From assembly GCA_021787565.1 (NCBI GenBank), contig JAJYLT010000021.1, forward strand, positions 1 through 64,000: a stretch of DNA of 64,000 bases, written 5' to 3'. Below the pieces are notes generated by a model. It saw only the letters and a list, made by a program, of their open reading frames with translations. It was not told where the DNA came from and ran no database searches. The stretch is from Acidobacteriota bacterium (GTDB taxonomy: Bacteria > Acidobacteriota > UBA4820 > DSQY01). How positions within the stretch are numbered: the stretch's first letter is position 1; every line of letters begins with the position of its first letter. This document shows, piece after piece, positions 9,035-18,711 of the stretch. Both the position numbers and the translations under genes were made by a program.

Positions 9035-11134
9035 TCAGCCCGCCTCGGTCTCCAGTTCCTGGATGCGGCGCCGGATGAGGTTTTCCGCCATTTCCGGAAT
9101 GACCTCCCAGGCGACCTGCCGGATGATCTCGGGGGCCATCTCGCGAACGACCTGCAACACCGCGTCCCGCAGCGCCGCCTGTACGGCGTCCGGCGCCATT
9201 CGCTCCGCGTGTTCCCGAGCGGCCTCCCGCACCGCGGCGGGAGCCGATTCCGCCACGGCCCGCCTGATGAGATCCGGCGCCTGCTGCGCCACCGCTTCCT
9301 GAACGGCGCCCGGAACGGTTTCCCGCGCGACGGCCGAGGCGTGATCGGGTGCGATCTCCCGGGCGACCTCGCGGATGTGCGCTCCGGCCATATCGGAGAC
9401 GATCGCCCTGATGTGGTCGGGCGCCATCTCCCTTACCGTTTCGGCAATCACGGCCGGGGCCATGGCCTGCGCCACCTCCCGGGCTATCCCCGGGTGCGTC
9501 TCGGCGACGGCCTTCCTCACGGACTGCTCCAGCTCCTCGCCCGAGATCGTTGGGGCAACGGGCACCTGCGCCGCCGGGGCGACGGGCTCGCGCTCGGCCG
9601 GAAAGGGCTCGACCGGGACCAGCGCGGCGACGGTGGGCACCTCGGGCTGGATCCCCGGGGCGGGCTCCTCGAAGGGAGAGACCTCCTCCATGCCTGCTGG
9701 GAGCTCTTCCGTGCGTTCTCCCAGGGCAAGGGGAGCCTTCATGGCTTCGCTCGCCTGTTCGGTGGGAACCTCGGGAAGGCCGCTCCGAACCTCGCCCTCC
9801 TGCAGGAAGGGGTTCTCATCAAGGCGAGGTTCTTCGGGTTGAGCCTGTTCGGCCGTATCCACCGACGAGGGCACAACCTCCTCGTAGGCGGGGAGCAGCT
9901 CCCCCTCGATCTTCGGAAGCTCGACGGACGACGCTTCGATCGTCTCCTCCGGGGCGCCCGCAAAGGCCGAGACCGGCGCCTCCGTCTTGGCCTGGACCTC
10001 GGCCTGAGCCTGGGAAACCATGTCCTGCTGTTCCGTCATGTCGTGGACGATCAGGGACTCGTCCATGGCTTCCTCGGCGGGAAGCGATTCCGCCTCTCTT
10101 GAGCCCGGTTCGGCAAGCCGGCCCTCAGGCTCGATCACGCCGGGAGCCGCAGGCCGCCGACCCTCCCCCCAGTCCTCGGCGCCCATGACGGAGATGGGGG
10201 CCGGCTCGAAGGGCGGCGCCGAACTCGCCGACAGGTCCGCCTCGAGCACGTCGGGCTCACCCGCATCCTCGGCTCCCGCCACGCCGATCACGACCTCGTC
10301 CTTGGCCGCAGGAGGCGGAGTCACGATCTCCGCAAAGGCCTGCTCGGAAGCCTCCTCGGGCGGAAGAGGCCCTAGATCGATGGACTCAAAGGGTTCTTCG
10401 GGCTGGATCGCCTCCGTCACCGGCGGTGTGGCCGACTGCTCCGACTTTTGCTCCACGGGCAGAGGCTCACTCTCCCATTCGGCGGGCCAAGCCGCGTCCG
10501 AAGCCGGCTTGACGTCCGGTCCTTCTTGCGCCGCCAAGGGTTCAGCGACGGCCGGGGGGGGTCCGGAAACAACCTTGGCGGGCTCCACCGCGGCCTTCTC
10601 TTCCTGTGCCTCCGGCTCGAATGCCTGCTCGAACGGCTCGGCGGGCTCCGCCGGGGCCGCCGCGGCGCCCTCCCGCTCCACCTGCGGTTCATGCACCAGG
10701 AGGAACTCCTCCCTGGCCTGGAAGACCCGAGCGGGCTCCATGGGGGCGGCCGTATCCAGCACCGGCCGGCGGCTCATGAGCTCCTCGACCTTGTCTACCA
10801 GCAGCTTGGAATCGAAGGGCTTGGTGACGTAGGTGTCTGCGCCCGAGAGCCTCGCCTTGTCCTCGTCGAAGGGCTCGAAGGTCCCCGTCAGCAAAATGAC
10901 CGGGATCCCGGAATAGGTCGGGTTTTTCTTGACGAAGGAGGCCACGTCGTACCCGTTCATCTCGGGCATGATCACGTCGCACAGGAGGATGTCGGGGCGG
11001 TCATCCTGAATCTTCTGGACCGCGGCCTTCCCGTTAGACACGCACACCACCGCGTAGTCCCCTTCCGCGAAGGTCAGTTCCACGACCTTCTGGATGGTGA
11101 CGCTATCGTCAGCCAGCAGGATTTTCTTCGGCAT
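9035..11134 (-). CDS. Receiver-domain protein with long acidic linker and helical repeats
   Basis: 699 residues. Residues 1-125 are a canonical receiver domain: acidic pair D9-D10, phospho-acceptor D53 in [13 protein letters not shown] near 84 in LLTGT, and K near 105 in VTKPFD. About 400 residues of Pro/Glu/Ala-rich acidic sequence follow, likely disordered. The final 170 residues carry repeated amphipathic helices of 12-20 residues ([41 protein letters not shown]). There is no DNA-binding or enzymatic output domain, so phosphorylation probably controls protein-protein contacts. It lies 24 bases downstream of two CheW-like genes, which points to a chemosensory-type pathway (inference). Confidence 0.85.
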   Translation of the reverse strand: MPKKILLADDSVTIQKVVELTFAEGDYAVVCVSNGKAAVQKIQDDRPDILLCDVIMPEMNGYDVASFVKKNPTYSGIPVILLTGTFEPFDEDKARLSGADTYVTKPFDSKLLVDKVEELMSRRPVLDTAAPMEPARVFQAREEFLLVHEPQVEREGAAAAPAEPAEPFEQAFEPEAQEEKAAVEPAKVVSGPPPAVAEPLAAQEGPDVKPASDAAWPAEWESEPLPVEQKSEQSATPPVTEAIQPEEPFESIDLGPLPPEEASEQAFAEIVTPPPAAKDEVVIGVAGAEDAGEPDVLEADLSASSAPPFEPAPISVMGAEDWGEGRRPAAPGVIEPEGRLAEPGSREAESLPAEEAMDESLIVHDMTEQQDMVSQAQAEVQAKTEAPVSAFAGAPEETIEASSVELPKIEGELLPAYEEVVPSSVDTAEQAQPEEPRLDENPFLQEGEVRSGLPEVPTEQASEAMKAPLALGERTEELPAGMEEVSPFEEPAPGIQPEVPTVAALVPVEPFPAEREPVAPAAQVPVAPTISGEELEQSVRKAVAETHPGIAREVAQAMAPAVIAETVREMAPDHIRAIVSDMAGAHIREVAREIAPDHASAVARETVPGAVQEAVAQQAPDLIRRAVAESAPAAVREAAREHAERMAPDAVQAALRDAVLQVVREMAPEIIRQVAWEVIPEMAENLIRRRIQELETEAG

Positions 11135-11158
11135 CCGCAGCCCCCTTATCGTCCCTGA

Positions 11159-11560
11159 TTATTCTATGCCAATTCCCAAACCCCTGTAAAGCCGCGCGAG
11201 ATCGATGCACCGTATTTCCGGATCCGACGCCACCACCCCTTCGCACCACGGGGCAGCCTCCGGCGGCGCCATTTCCACGCTTGCGCGGCAGAGTCTCGGT
11301 CCGCGAGCCGGCAAGGCCAGCACGCGTCCGCTCCGTTCCATGACGATGAGGACCTCCGGGGGTCCGTTGGGCCCTCCGAATGTCTCCTCCCGCAGAACGG
11401 GCACCACGCCTCCCTCGCCGGGCAGCAGGCCCAACAGCCAATCCGCCCCCTGAGGCAGCGGATGCGGGGGCGACCAGTCGCGCACGGCGACTACCGCCGC
11501 CTCCGGGACCGCAAGCCTCAGCACGCCCGCGTCGAACACCACGAAGCGGCGTTCATCCAT
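11159..11560 (-). CDS. CheW-like adaptor protein 1
   Basis: 133 residues resembling a single, somewhat degenerate CheW domain: RFVVFDAGVLRLAVPEAAVVAV at the start, then GLLPGEGGVVPVL and a VLIVMERSGRVLALP strand pair. CheW domains couple receptors to CheA kinases. The ATG at 11560 was chosen over an upstream codon because GGGGAAGGAA precedes it. The start overlaps the upstream CheW-like gene by 8 bases. With its sister gene it feeds directly into the receiver-protein gene. No CheA or chemoreceptor is in the window, so the CheW call rests on pattern only. Confidence 0.55.
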   Translation of the reverse strand: MDERRFVVFDAGVLRLAVPEAAVVAVRDWSPPHPLPQGADWLLGLLPGEGGVVPVLREETFGGPNGPPEVLIVMERSGRVLALPARGPRLCRASVEMAPPEAAPWCEGVVASDPEIRCIDLARLYRGLGIGIE

Positions 11561-11927
11561 TTCCTTCCCCGAACCCCTCTTCGTTGACCACATAGATCCA
11601 GCGCCCCCGGTCCGACAGCACTCCCCTGCACCATGCCCGGTCTCGAAAGAGATCGCCGGGGAGGGAGAGGTAGCTCAGCCTCTCGCGCCCGTCGGGAAGA
11701 AGGACCCCTCCGGCGCGCCAGCACGCGCCACTGTTGAGTAGGATCAGGACGCCGGGAAGGCCGGCCCCGGGGGGCACTCCAAGGCAATCGGCGAGGTCCG
11801 CGGCCTGAGAGGCGTATGATTCAAAATCTCTCTCCTGCCGGTGAAGCACCCTGCGCACCCGCGAGAAAGGCAGGGCCAATTCCAGGGCGGCGCCGACCTG
11901 CAACAGCAACCACTGCTCCGAAGGCAT
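11553..11927 (-). CDS. CheW-like adaptor protein 2
   Basis: 124 residues, similar in plan to the next gene: a short beta start (WLLLQVGAALELALPFSRVRRVL), a loop with LGVPPGAGLPGVLILLNSGACW, and a final strand pair (RWIYVVNE). The shape fits a reduced CheW-like domain, though similarity to textbook CheW is weak. The ATG at 11927 follows GGAAGGAAAGG. It is first in a three-gene unit behind the promoter at 11948-11977. A small chemosensory adaptor is the best guess. It could instead be a structural relative with no signalling role. Confidence 0.5.
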   Translation of the reverse strand: MPSEQWLLLQVGAALELALPFSRVRRVLHRQERDFESYASQAADLADCLGVPPGAGLPGVLILLNSGACWRAGGVLLPDGRERLSYLSLPGDLFRDRAWCRGVLSDRGRWIYVVNEEGFGEGNG

Positions 11928-11947
11928 CACCTTTCCTTCCTGGCGGT

Positions 11948-11977
11948 AACATAGAGGGCGGACCGCCGAAGCGTCAA
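11948..11977 (-). promoter_or_regulatory. Sigma-70-like promoter for the CheW/receiver operon
   Basis: On the minus strand TTGACG (11972-11977) and TATGTT (11948-11953) are separated by 18 bases. Transcription would begin near 11941, a few bases before the ribosome binding site of the first CheW-like gene. Seen by eye only. Confidence 0.45.
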
Positions 11978-12139
11978 GGGGCCCAACGGGCCCCAATCCC
12001 GCGATGGGAGCCGAAATGGCGGTGCAAATCCCTATGGATCTTGCTGATCGGCATAGCCGCACAGCCACCTGCCAAGGGATTGGGGGCATTCGACCCCGGA
12101 CTTGATCCGGGGGAAGAATGCGCCAAGGGTGGGGTGAGG

Positions 12140-12238
12140 CTCCGCGGGCTTTGCCCGCGGAGCGGGGAGGGCCCCGAAGGGCAAACCGAGCGCTCCGGCT
12201 GGCTCTGCCAGCGGAGCGCGAAAGAGAAGGCCCTCCCC
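12140..12238. repeat. Cluster of nested inverted repeats in a 740-bp gap
   Basis: CTCCGCGGGC (12140-12149) pairs perfectly with 12153-12162 around a TTT loop. GGGGAGGGCC (12164-12173) pairs perfectly with 12229-12238 and encloses a second hairpin (12190-12203 with 12207-12219, one bulge). The gap 11978-12667 has no convincing gene. Besides these structures it holds a fragment like the tail of the 184-310 repeat near 12302. Whether the element acts as RNA or is only a palindromic repeat is unknown. Confidence 0.5.
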
Positions 12239-12486
12239 GTTCAGGAGACAAAGCCTTTCCCCCGTGAGCCACCTGCACCGCCGAAGGAAGGACCATTCGA
12301 TCGCGGAATTTGGGGCGGGGGGAAGGCCTCCTGGACGGTCCGATTGGACGAGAAGATCGGATGCGGAGGTTCGCGCCCCAGGAATCGGTCTTGCCGTTTC
12401 CCGGACCTCAACGCCCCAGAAGCTCCATCCCGGGGGCGCTGCGGTAAATGCCCCAAACCTGGCCCTTCCGGCGCGACCATTTTGCC

Positions 12487-12522
12487 GGGCGCTAGCGCCC
12501 ATCGGGCTAAGAATTCTATAAT
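12487..12522 (+). promoter_or_regulatory. Candidate promoter/operator upstream of PFOR
   Basis: A perfect -10 hexamer TATAAT lies at 12517-12522, and a perfect 14-bp palindrome GGGCGCTAGCGCCC lies at 12487-12500, just upstream. No good -35 stands at the right distance, so the palindrome may be an activator or repressor site (inference). The leader to the ATG at 12668 would be about 140 bases. Confidence 0.35.
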
Positions 12523-12667
12523 CCACACCTCGGCCGGGGCCCAGAGCCCGCGGCTGGTCAATTCCGAGAGCGAAGTGAACCACAGAACCTGTGTCGGCTG
12601 CCCGTGCGAGAGGTCTGCGCCGCGGAAACAGGCAACAGCGCGGGAGCCTTAAGGAACGGAGATCCTG

Positions 12668-15600
12668 ATGGCGAGGCGGAAAGTAACCATCGACGGCAAC
12701 GAGGCGGCCGCCTACGTTGCCCACAAAGTGAACGAGGTCTGCGCCATTTATCCCATCACGCCCTCCTCCCCCATGGGGGAATGGGCCGACCAATGGTCAT
12801 CCGAGGGTCAGGCCAACATCTGGGGAACGGTCCCCTCGGTGGTCGAGCTGCAGAGCGAGGGAGGCGCCTCCGGCGCCGTGCACGGCGCCCTTCAGACGGG
12901 GGGCCTGACGACCACCTTTACGGCATCCCAGGGCCTCCTCCTCATGATCCCCAACATGTTCAAGATCGCGGGCGAATTGACCTCCACGGTCTTCCACGTC
13001 TCCGCGCGCACCCTGGCCACCCATGCCCTCTCCATCTTCGGCGACCACGGCGACGTCATGGCCGTGCGCTCCACGGGTTGGGCCATGCTCTGCTCATGCT
13101 CCATCCAGGAGATCATGGATTTCGCCCTCATCGCCCAGGCCGCGACGCTGGAGGGACGCATCCCCGTCCTGCACTTCTTCGACGGATTCCGAAGTTCCCA
13201 CGAGGTCCAGAAGATCGAACAGCTCGATGAGAATGACCTGCGTGCCCTCATCAACGACGACCTGGTGCGTGCCCACCGAGGAAGGGCCCTCTCCCCCGAC
13301 CGGCCCGTGCTCCGAGGCTCGGCGCAAAACCCCGACGTCTTTTTCCAGGCGCGGGAGCGCATCAACCCCTTCTACCAGGCCTTCCCCGAGATCATGCAGC
13401 GCGCCATGGACAAGTTCGCCGAGGTGGTGGGCCGCCAGTATCGCCTGTTCGATTACGTCGGCGCACCCGACGCCGAGCGCGTCATCGTCATGATGGGCTC
13501 GGGCGCCGAGGCCGCCCACGAGGCCGTTGAACGCCTCGTGGCCGACGGACAGAAGGTGGGGCTGCTGAAGGTCCGCCTCTTCCGCCCCTTCTCCACCGAG
13601 GCCTTCATCAAGACCCTGCCCTGGACGGCCAAATCCATTGCCGTTCTGGACCGGACAAAGGAACCCGGCGCCGCCGGCGAACCGCTCTACCAGGACATCG
13701 TGACGGTCCTGGGCGAGGAGCTCTCCTCGGGCAGGCTGCCCTTCCGCTTCCCGCGCGTCGTGGGAGGCCGCTACGGCCTCTCCTCGAAGGAGTTCACGCC
13801 GGCCATGGTGAGGGCGGTCTTCGACAACCTCGCGCAGGACGAGCCCAAGAACCACTTTTCGGTGGGCATCGAGGACGACGTGACCCACCAGAGCCTCTCC
13901 TACGACCCCGCCTTCATCACCGAGGGCGAGGGCGTGATCCGCTGTCTCTTCTACGGCCTGGGTTCGGACGGGACCGTGGGAGCCAACAAGAACTCCATCA
14001 AGATCATCGGCGAGGAGACCGAGAACTACGCCCAGGGCTACTTCGTCTACGACTCCAAGAAGGCCGGCTCCATCACCGTCTCCCATCTTCGTTTCGGCCC
14101 AAGGCCGATCCACTCCACCTACCTGGTCTCCTCAGCCAACTTCGTGGCGTGCCACGCCTTCACCTTCCTCGAAAAGTTCGACATGCTGAGGGCCGCCGTT
14201 CCGGGCGCCACCTTCCTGCTGAACAGCCCTTACGGGCCCGGCGAGGTGTGGGACAAGATCCCGCGAAGCGTCCAGCAGCAGATCATCGACAAGAGGCTCA
14301 AGCTCTACGTCATCGACGGTTACAAGGTGGCCCGCGAAGCCGGCATGGGAGGCCGCGTCAACACCATCATGCAGACCTGCTTCTTCGCCATCTCCGGGGT
14401 CCTGCCCAAGGACGAGGCCATCGCGGCCATCAAGCACTCCATCGAAAAGACGTACGGCAAGAAGGGCGAGGAGGTGGTCCGCAAGAACTTCGAGGCCGTG
14501 GACGCCACCCTGGCCAATCTCTTCCAGGTCGTCGTGCCCGAGAAGGCCAGTGCGGACTTCGACAAACCGCCGGTGGTTTCTGAGAGGGCCCCCGACTACG
14601 TCCGGGACGTCCTGGCCAAGATCATCGCCAACGAGGGCGACGACCTGCCCGTCTCCGCCATGCCCCCCGACGGCACCTTCCCCACGGCCACGGCCCAGTG
14701 GGAGAAGCGCAACATCGCCCTGGAGATCCCCGTTTGGGACGAGAAGCTCTGCATCCAGTGCGGAAAGTGCGCGCTCGTTTGCCCCCACGCCGCGATCCGC
14801 ATCAAGGTCTACGACTCCGCCCTCCTCAAGGACGCTCCTCCGACATTCAAATCCATGGATTTCAAAGGTCAAGAGTTCAAGGGCATGAAGTACACCATCC
14901 AGGTGGCGCCCGAGGACTGCACGGGCTGCGCCGAGTGCGCCTTCATCTGCCCCGCCAAGGATAAGAGCAACCCCAAGCACAAGTCCCTGGACATGGCCGA
15001 CCAGATCCCCCTGCGCGAGCCGGAGCGCGAGAACTACGCCTTCTTCCTCGCGCTGCCCGAGGTGGACCGCACCACGGTGAAGATCGACACCGTGAAGGGC
15101 TCCCAGTTCCTCCAGCCGCTCTTCGAGTACTCGGGCGCGTGCGCTGGTTGCGGCGAGACCCCCTACATCAAGCTCCTCACGCAACTCTTCGGCGATCGGG
15201 CCCTCATCGCCAACGCCACGGGCTGCTCCTCCATCTATGGGGGCAACCTCCCCACCACTCCCTACACGATTAATCCCGACGGCCGCGGCCCCGCCTGGTC
15301 CAACTCGCTCTTCGAGGACAACGCCGAGTTCGGATACGGCTTCCGCCTCACCATCGACCAGCACCGCCAGTATGCCCGCGAGCTCCTGCTGAAGCTGCGG
15401 TCCTCCCTGGGCGACGACCTCGTGGACGGCCTCCTGAACGAACCGCAGACGGATGAGATCGGCATCGCACGCCAGCGGGCCCGCGTCTTCGCCCTCAGGC
15501 AGAAGCTCGCTGGCGCCCCGGAATCCGATTCCAAGCACCTGCTCTCGGTCGCGGACGCCCTCGTCAAGAAAAGCGTCTGGATCGTGGGCGGCGACGGCTG

Positions 15601-16249
15601 GGCCTACGACATCGGCTACGGGGGCCTGGACCACGTACTCGCCTCGGGCCGCAACGTGAACGTGCTCGTGCTGGATACCGAGGTGTACTCCAACACCGGC
15701 GGCCAGTGCTCGAAGGCCACGCCCATCGGGGCCGTGGCGAAATTCGCGGCGGGCGGCAAGGCTCTGCCCAAGAAGGACCTCGGACTCCTGGCCGTGACCT
15801 ACGGGAACATCTACGTGGCGCGCGTCGCCATGGGCGCCAGCGACAACCAGACGGTCAAGGCCTTTCTGGAGGCCGAGGCCTACGACGGCCCCTCCCTGAT
15901 CATCGCCTACAGCCACTGCATCGCTCACGGCTTCAACATGACCGAGGGCATGCAGCACCAGAAGGAGGCGGTGGAGTGCGGCGCCTGGCCGCTCTTCCGC
16001 TACAATCCCGATCTGGCCAAGGAAGGCAAGAACCCGATGAAGCTCGACTCCAAGGCGCCCAAGAGCGCTTTCGCGGACTACGCCATGAAGGAGACGCGTT
16101 TCAAGATGCTCACCAAGAGCCATCCGGAGGTCGCCCGGGAACTCATGCAGCGCGCCCAGAAAGAGAACATCGCCCGCTGGGAGGTCTACGAGCAGTTGGC
16201 CGGCATATCGTTCGGCGAGAAGACCCCTCAGCCGGACAAGAGCGTATAG
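12668..16249 (+). CDS. nifJ: Pyruvate:ferredoxin (flavodoxin) oxidoreductase
   Basis: 1,193 residues, the length of the single-chain homodimeric enzyme that converts pyruvate and CoA to acetyl-CoA and CO2 while reducing ferredoxin. Domains in order: pyruvate/TPP-binding domain (YPITPSSPMGE near residue 30), domain II, the gamma-type domain (GLGSDGTVGANK), and two [4Fe-4S] motifs (CIQCGKCALVCP near 694, CTGCAECAFICP near 755). The carboxy-terminal TPP domain has the extra cluster Cys (GACAGCGET near 824) and GDGWAYDIGYGG near 975. AAGGAACGGAG precedes the ATG. It is followed nine bases later by a DHOD-like gene. It indicates anaerobic or facultative central metabolism. Confidence 0.97.
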   Translation: MARRKVTIDGNEAAAYVAHKVNEVCAIYPITPSSPMGEWADQWSSEGQANIWGTVPSVVELQSEGGASGAVHGALQTGGLTTTFTASQGLLLMIPNMFKIAGELTSTVFHVSARTLATHALSIFGDHGDVMAVRSTGWAMLCSCSIQEIMDFALIAQAATLEGRIPVLHFFDGFRSSHEVQKIEQLDENDLRALINDDLVRAHRGRALSPDRPVLRGSAQNPDVFFQARERINPFYQAFPEIMQRAMDKFAEVVGRQYRLFDYVGAPDAERVIVMMGSGAEAAHEAVERLVADGQKVGLLKVRLFRPFSTEAFIKTLPWTAKSIAVLDRTKEPGAAGEPLYQDIVTVLGEELSSGRLPFRFPRVVGGRYGLSSKEFTPAMVRAVFDNLAQDEPKNHFSVGIEDDVTHQSLSYDPAFITEGEGVIRCLFYGLGSDGTVGANKNSIKIIGEETENYAQGYFVYDSKKAGSITVSHLRFGPRPIHSTYLVSSANFVACHAFTFLEKFDMLRAAVPGATFLLNSPYGPGEVWDKIPRSVQQQIIDKRLKLYVIDGYKVAREAGMGGRVNTIMQTCFFAISGVLPKDEAIAAIKHSIEKTYGKKGEEVVRKNFEAVDATLANLFQVVVPEKASADFDKPPVVSERAPDYVRDVLAKIIANEGDDLPVSAMPPDGTFPTATAQWEKRNIALEIPVWDEKLCIQCGKCALVCPHAAIRIKVYDSALLKDAPPTFKSMDFKGQEFKGMKYTIQVAPEDCTGCAECAFICPAKDKSNPKHKSLDMADQIPLREPERENYAFFLALPEVDRTTVKIDTVKGSQFLQPLFEYSGACAGCGETPYIKLLTQLFGDRALIANATGCSSIYGGNLPTTPYTINPDGRGPAWSNSLFEDNAEFGYGFRLTIDQHRQYARELLLKLRSSLGDDLVDGLLNEPQTDEIGIARQRARVFALRQKLAGAPESDSKHLLSVADALVKKSVWIVGGDGWAYDIGYGGLDHVLASGRNVNVLVLDTEVYSNTGGQCSKATPIGAVAKFAAGGKALPKKDLGLLAVTYGNIYVARVAMGASDNQTVKAFLEAEAYDGPSLIIAYSHCIAHGFNMTEGMQHQKEAVECGAWPLFRYNPDLAKEGKNPMKLDSKAPKSAFADYAMKETRFKMLTKSHPEVARELMQRAQKENIARWEVYEQLAGISFGEKTPQPDKSV

Positions 16250-16258
16250 GGGGAAATC

Positions 16259-17248
16259 ATGGACCTGACTACCAGATACCTCGGTTTGGAGCTGAAGAAC
16301 CCGCTGGTGGCCTCCGCGAGCCCCCTGTCCAAAGACCTGGACACCCTCAAACACCTGGAGGACGCCGGCTTGGCCGCGGTCGTCATGGAATCCCTCTTCG
16401 AGGAGCAGATCCGCCACGAGGAGGGCGCGCTGGATCACTACCTCACCCAAGGCACTGAGAGTTTCGCCGAGGCCCTCTCCTACTTCCCCGACACCTCGGA
16501 ATTCACACGGGGACCCGAGGAGTACCTGGAGCACATCCGCCAGGCCAAGTGGTCCCTCTCCATCCCCGTCATCGCGAGCCTCAACGGGGTCTCATCGGGC
16601 GGTTGGATGGATTACGCCCGCAAGATCCAGGAGGCCGGAGCGGATGCGCTGGAGTTGAACATCTACTACGTGCCGACCGATCCCGCCATTCCGGGCTCCG
16701 AGATCGAAAGGATGTACCTCGACGACCTCCGCACCGTCCGCACCGCCGTGACCATCCCCGTCGCCGTCAAGCTGAGTCCTTACTTCAGCAACATGGCGAA
16801 CATGGCCGCCCAGATCGACGCCCTGGGCATCAACGGCCTGGTGCTCTTCAACCGCTTCTACCAGCCCGACATCGACCTGGAGGAGCTGGAAGTGACGCCC
16901 AACCTGGTCCTCTCCTCCTCCTCCGAGATGCGCCTGCCCCTGCGGTGGATCGCCATCCTCTACGGGCGAATCAAGGCCGACCTGGCCGCCACCAGCGGCA
17001 TCTACAAGACCGAGGACGTCCTGAAGATGCTCATGGCCGGCGCGAGCGCCACCATGCTCTGCTCGGCCCTCCTCGTCCACGGAATCCGGCGCGCCACCGA
17101 GATCCTCAAGGGCATGGAGAGCTGGATGGACGAGCACGAGTACGAATCCGTTCGCCAGATGCAGGGCAGCATGAGTCAGCGGCACTGCCCCGAACCCGCC
17201 GCCTTCGAGCGGGCCAACTACATGAAGGTGCTGCAGAGCTACAAGTGA
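16259..17248 (+). CDS. Dihydroorotate dehydrogenase-like flavoprotein
   Basis: 329 residues with the FMN-binding barrel of class 1 dihydroorotate dehydrogenases: [17 protein letters not shown] at the start, [45 protein letters not shown]. The usual pyrimidine-pathway neighbours are absent and some substrate-loop residues differ. Close relatives are typically annotated 'DHOD-like' and sit next to PFOR, as here (nine-base gap, GGGGGAAATC before the ATG). Role inferred: an FMN oxidoreductase tied to the PFOR/ferredoxin system rather than UMP synthesis. That remains untested. Confidence 0.85.
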   Translation: MDLTTRYLGLELKNPLVASASPLSKDLDTLKHLEDAGLAAVVMESLFEEQIRHEEGALDHYLTQGTESFAEALSYFPDTSEFTRGPEEYLEHIRQAKWSLSIPVIASLNGVSSGGWMDYARKIQEAGADALELNIYYVPTDPAIPGSEIERMYLDDLRTVRTAVTIPVAVKLSPYFSNMANMAAQIDALGINGLVLFNRFYQPDIDLEELEVTPNLVLSSSSEMRLPLRWIAILYGRIKADLAATSGIYKTEDVLKMLMAGASATMLCSALLVHGIRRATEILKGMESWMDEHEYESVRQMQGSMSQRHCPEPAAFERANYMKVLQSYK

Positions 17249-17283
17249 AGCGGGCGTCCGCGCCCCAGGCGTTTCCCATTGGA

Positions 17284-17303
17284 CCCCGGCCCCCTGGCCG
17301 GGG
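17284..17303. other. GC hairpin between DHOD-like gene and pepT
   Basis: CCCCGGCC (17284-17291) pairs perfectly with GGCCGGGG (17296-17303) around a CCCT loop. No T-run follows, so it may pause or process the transcript rather than end it. pepT follows 24 bases later. Confidence 0.4.
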
Positions 17304-17326
17304 CCCCACACTGAAGGGGTTAGACC

Positions 17327-18619
17327 ATGACCGATTCCTCACCCGACCGCATCAACGCCATCAGCCTGGGCCCCGAGGACAAGCGCGCGCTGCTGGAGCG
17401 CTTCCTCCGGTACGCGAAGACCGACACTCGATCCAGCGAGACCTCGGAGACCTTCCCCTCCACCCAGGGGCAGTGGGATCTCCTCAGGATGCTGGAAGGG
17501 GAAATGCGGGAGTTGGGTCTGGCCGAGGTGGAGCTGGACGAGAAGGGATACCTGTTCGGGACCCTGCCCTCCACCCTCCCGCCCGGCCGCGACGCCAAGG
17601 TCGTCGGCTACCTGGCCCACGTGGATACGTATCCCGGCACCAACGCCACGGGCGTTGACCCGCAGGTCATCCCGGCATACGACGGGCGGGACATCCACTT
17701 GCCGGCGGCCTCGGAGCTGACCCTCACCCTCGCCGAAAATCCGGACCTGGCCCGGTGCACGGGCCACACCCTCGTCACCACCGACGGGACCACCCTCCTG
17801 GGCGCGGACGACAAGGCCGGCGTCGCCGCGATCATGACCGTGTGCGATTGGTTTCTGAACCACCCCGAGGTCCCCCACGGGCCCATCCGCGTCGGATTTA
17901 CCCCGGACGAGGAGACGGGCAACGGGACGCGCTTCTTCGACGTGAAGCGCTTCGGTGCCTACGCGGCCTACACCTTTGACGGCTCCCTCTTGGGGGAGAT
18001 CGAGGAGGAGACCTTCTGCGGCGATTCGGCCGTCGTGACCATCACCGGCAAGGATATCCATCCCGGGGTCGCCAAGGGCAGGATGGTCAACGCCCTCCGC
18101 GTGGCGGCTGAGATCATGGGCCGCCTCCCGAAAGGGTTCCTGCCCGAAACCACGGAAAAACGCGAATCCTACCTCCACCCCTACGTGTTCGACGGCGAGG
18201 TCGGCAGGGCGAACCTCCGGTTCATCGTCCGGGGCTTCACCGTCGAGGAGTTGCGCGTACGAGAGGAAGATCTCCTCCGCGTCGCCCGCGAGGCCGAGGA
18301 GGCCTTCCCGGGTGCCAAGGTGGATGTGCTCATCCAGGAGTCGTACCGGAACATGAAGGTCGTCCTCGACCAGCACCCAGAGGTGCTGAACCTAGCCATC
18401 GAGGCTGTTCGCCGGTCGGGCGTCGCGCCGGTCAGAAGCTATATCCGGGGCGGAACCGACGGTTCGGCTCTCTGCTTCAAGGGATTGCCCACGCCCAACA
18501 TCTTCGCCGGCGGCGTCAACTTCCACGGCCTCCAGGAGTGGGTGAGCCTGGAGTGGATGGCCAAATCCGTCGAAACGGGGCTCCACCTGGCGCTCCTCTG
18601 GGCCGAAAAGGGCCTCTGA
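17327..18619 (+). CDS. pepT: Peptidase T (tripeptide aminopeptidase)
   Basis: 430 residues of the M20B family, a two-zinc cytosolic aminopeptidase that releases the amino-terminal residue of tripeptides. Motifs: YLAHVDTYP (first metal His and Asp), LLGADDKAG (bridging Asp), FTPDEETGNG (catalytic Glu pair), KDIHPGVAKG in the lid domain, and a late SYIRGGTDGSALCFKG. The length is close to the family norm. GAAGGGG lies eight bases before the ATG. It lies 78 bases downstream of the DHOD-like gene with a GC hairpin between, so it may share that transcript. Confidence 0.95.
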   Translation: MTDSSPDRINAISLGPEDKRALLERFLRYAKTDTRSSETSETFPSTQGQWDLLRMLEGEMRELGLAEVELDEKGYLFGTLPSTLPPGRDAKVVGYLAHVDTYPGTNATGVDPQVIPAYDGRDIHLPAASELTLTLAENPDLARCTGHTLVTTDGTTLLGADDKAGVAAIMTVCDWFLNHPEVPHGPIRVGFTPDEETGNGTRFFDVKRFGAYAAYTFDGSLLGEIEEETFCGDSAVVTITGKDIHPGVAKGRMVNALRVAAEIMGRLPKGFLPETTEKRESYLHPYVFDGEVGRANLRFIVRGFTVEELRVREEDLLRVAREAEEAFPGAKVDVLIQESYRNMKVVLDQHPEVLNLAIEAVRRSGVAPVRSYIRGGTDGSALCFKGLPTPNIFAGGVNFHGLQEWVSLEWMAKSVETGLHLALLWAEKGL

Positions 18620-18711
18620 GCCTGGTCAGACTTGGACTGTAGGCTCCTTGGCGGCCCCCCCTTGCATCTCCGTTTCTCCTCGTGCATGCTAGGGGCGTCA
18701 GGAGCGCCTCC

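Noticed and set aside
11978-12667. A tRNA or other known RNA gene in the large gap
   Set aside because: Stems are present but no cloverleaf, no T-loop consensus and no known riboswitch core could be recognised.
14132-16534. An 800-codon open frame antisense to PFOR
   Set aside because: No start signal, no motifs, and wholly opposite a highly conserved enzyme gene.
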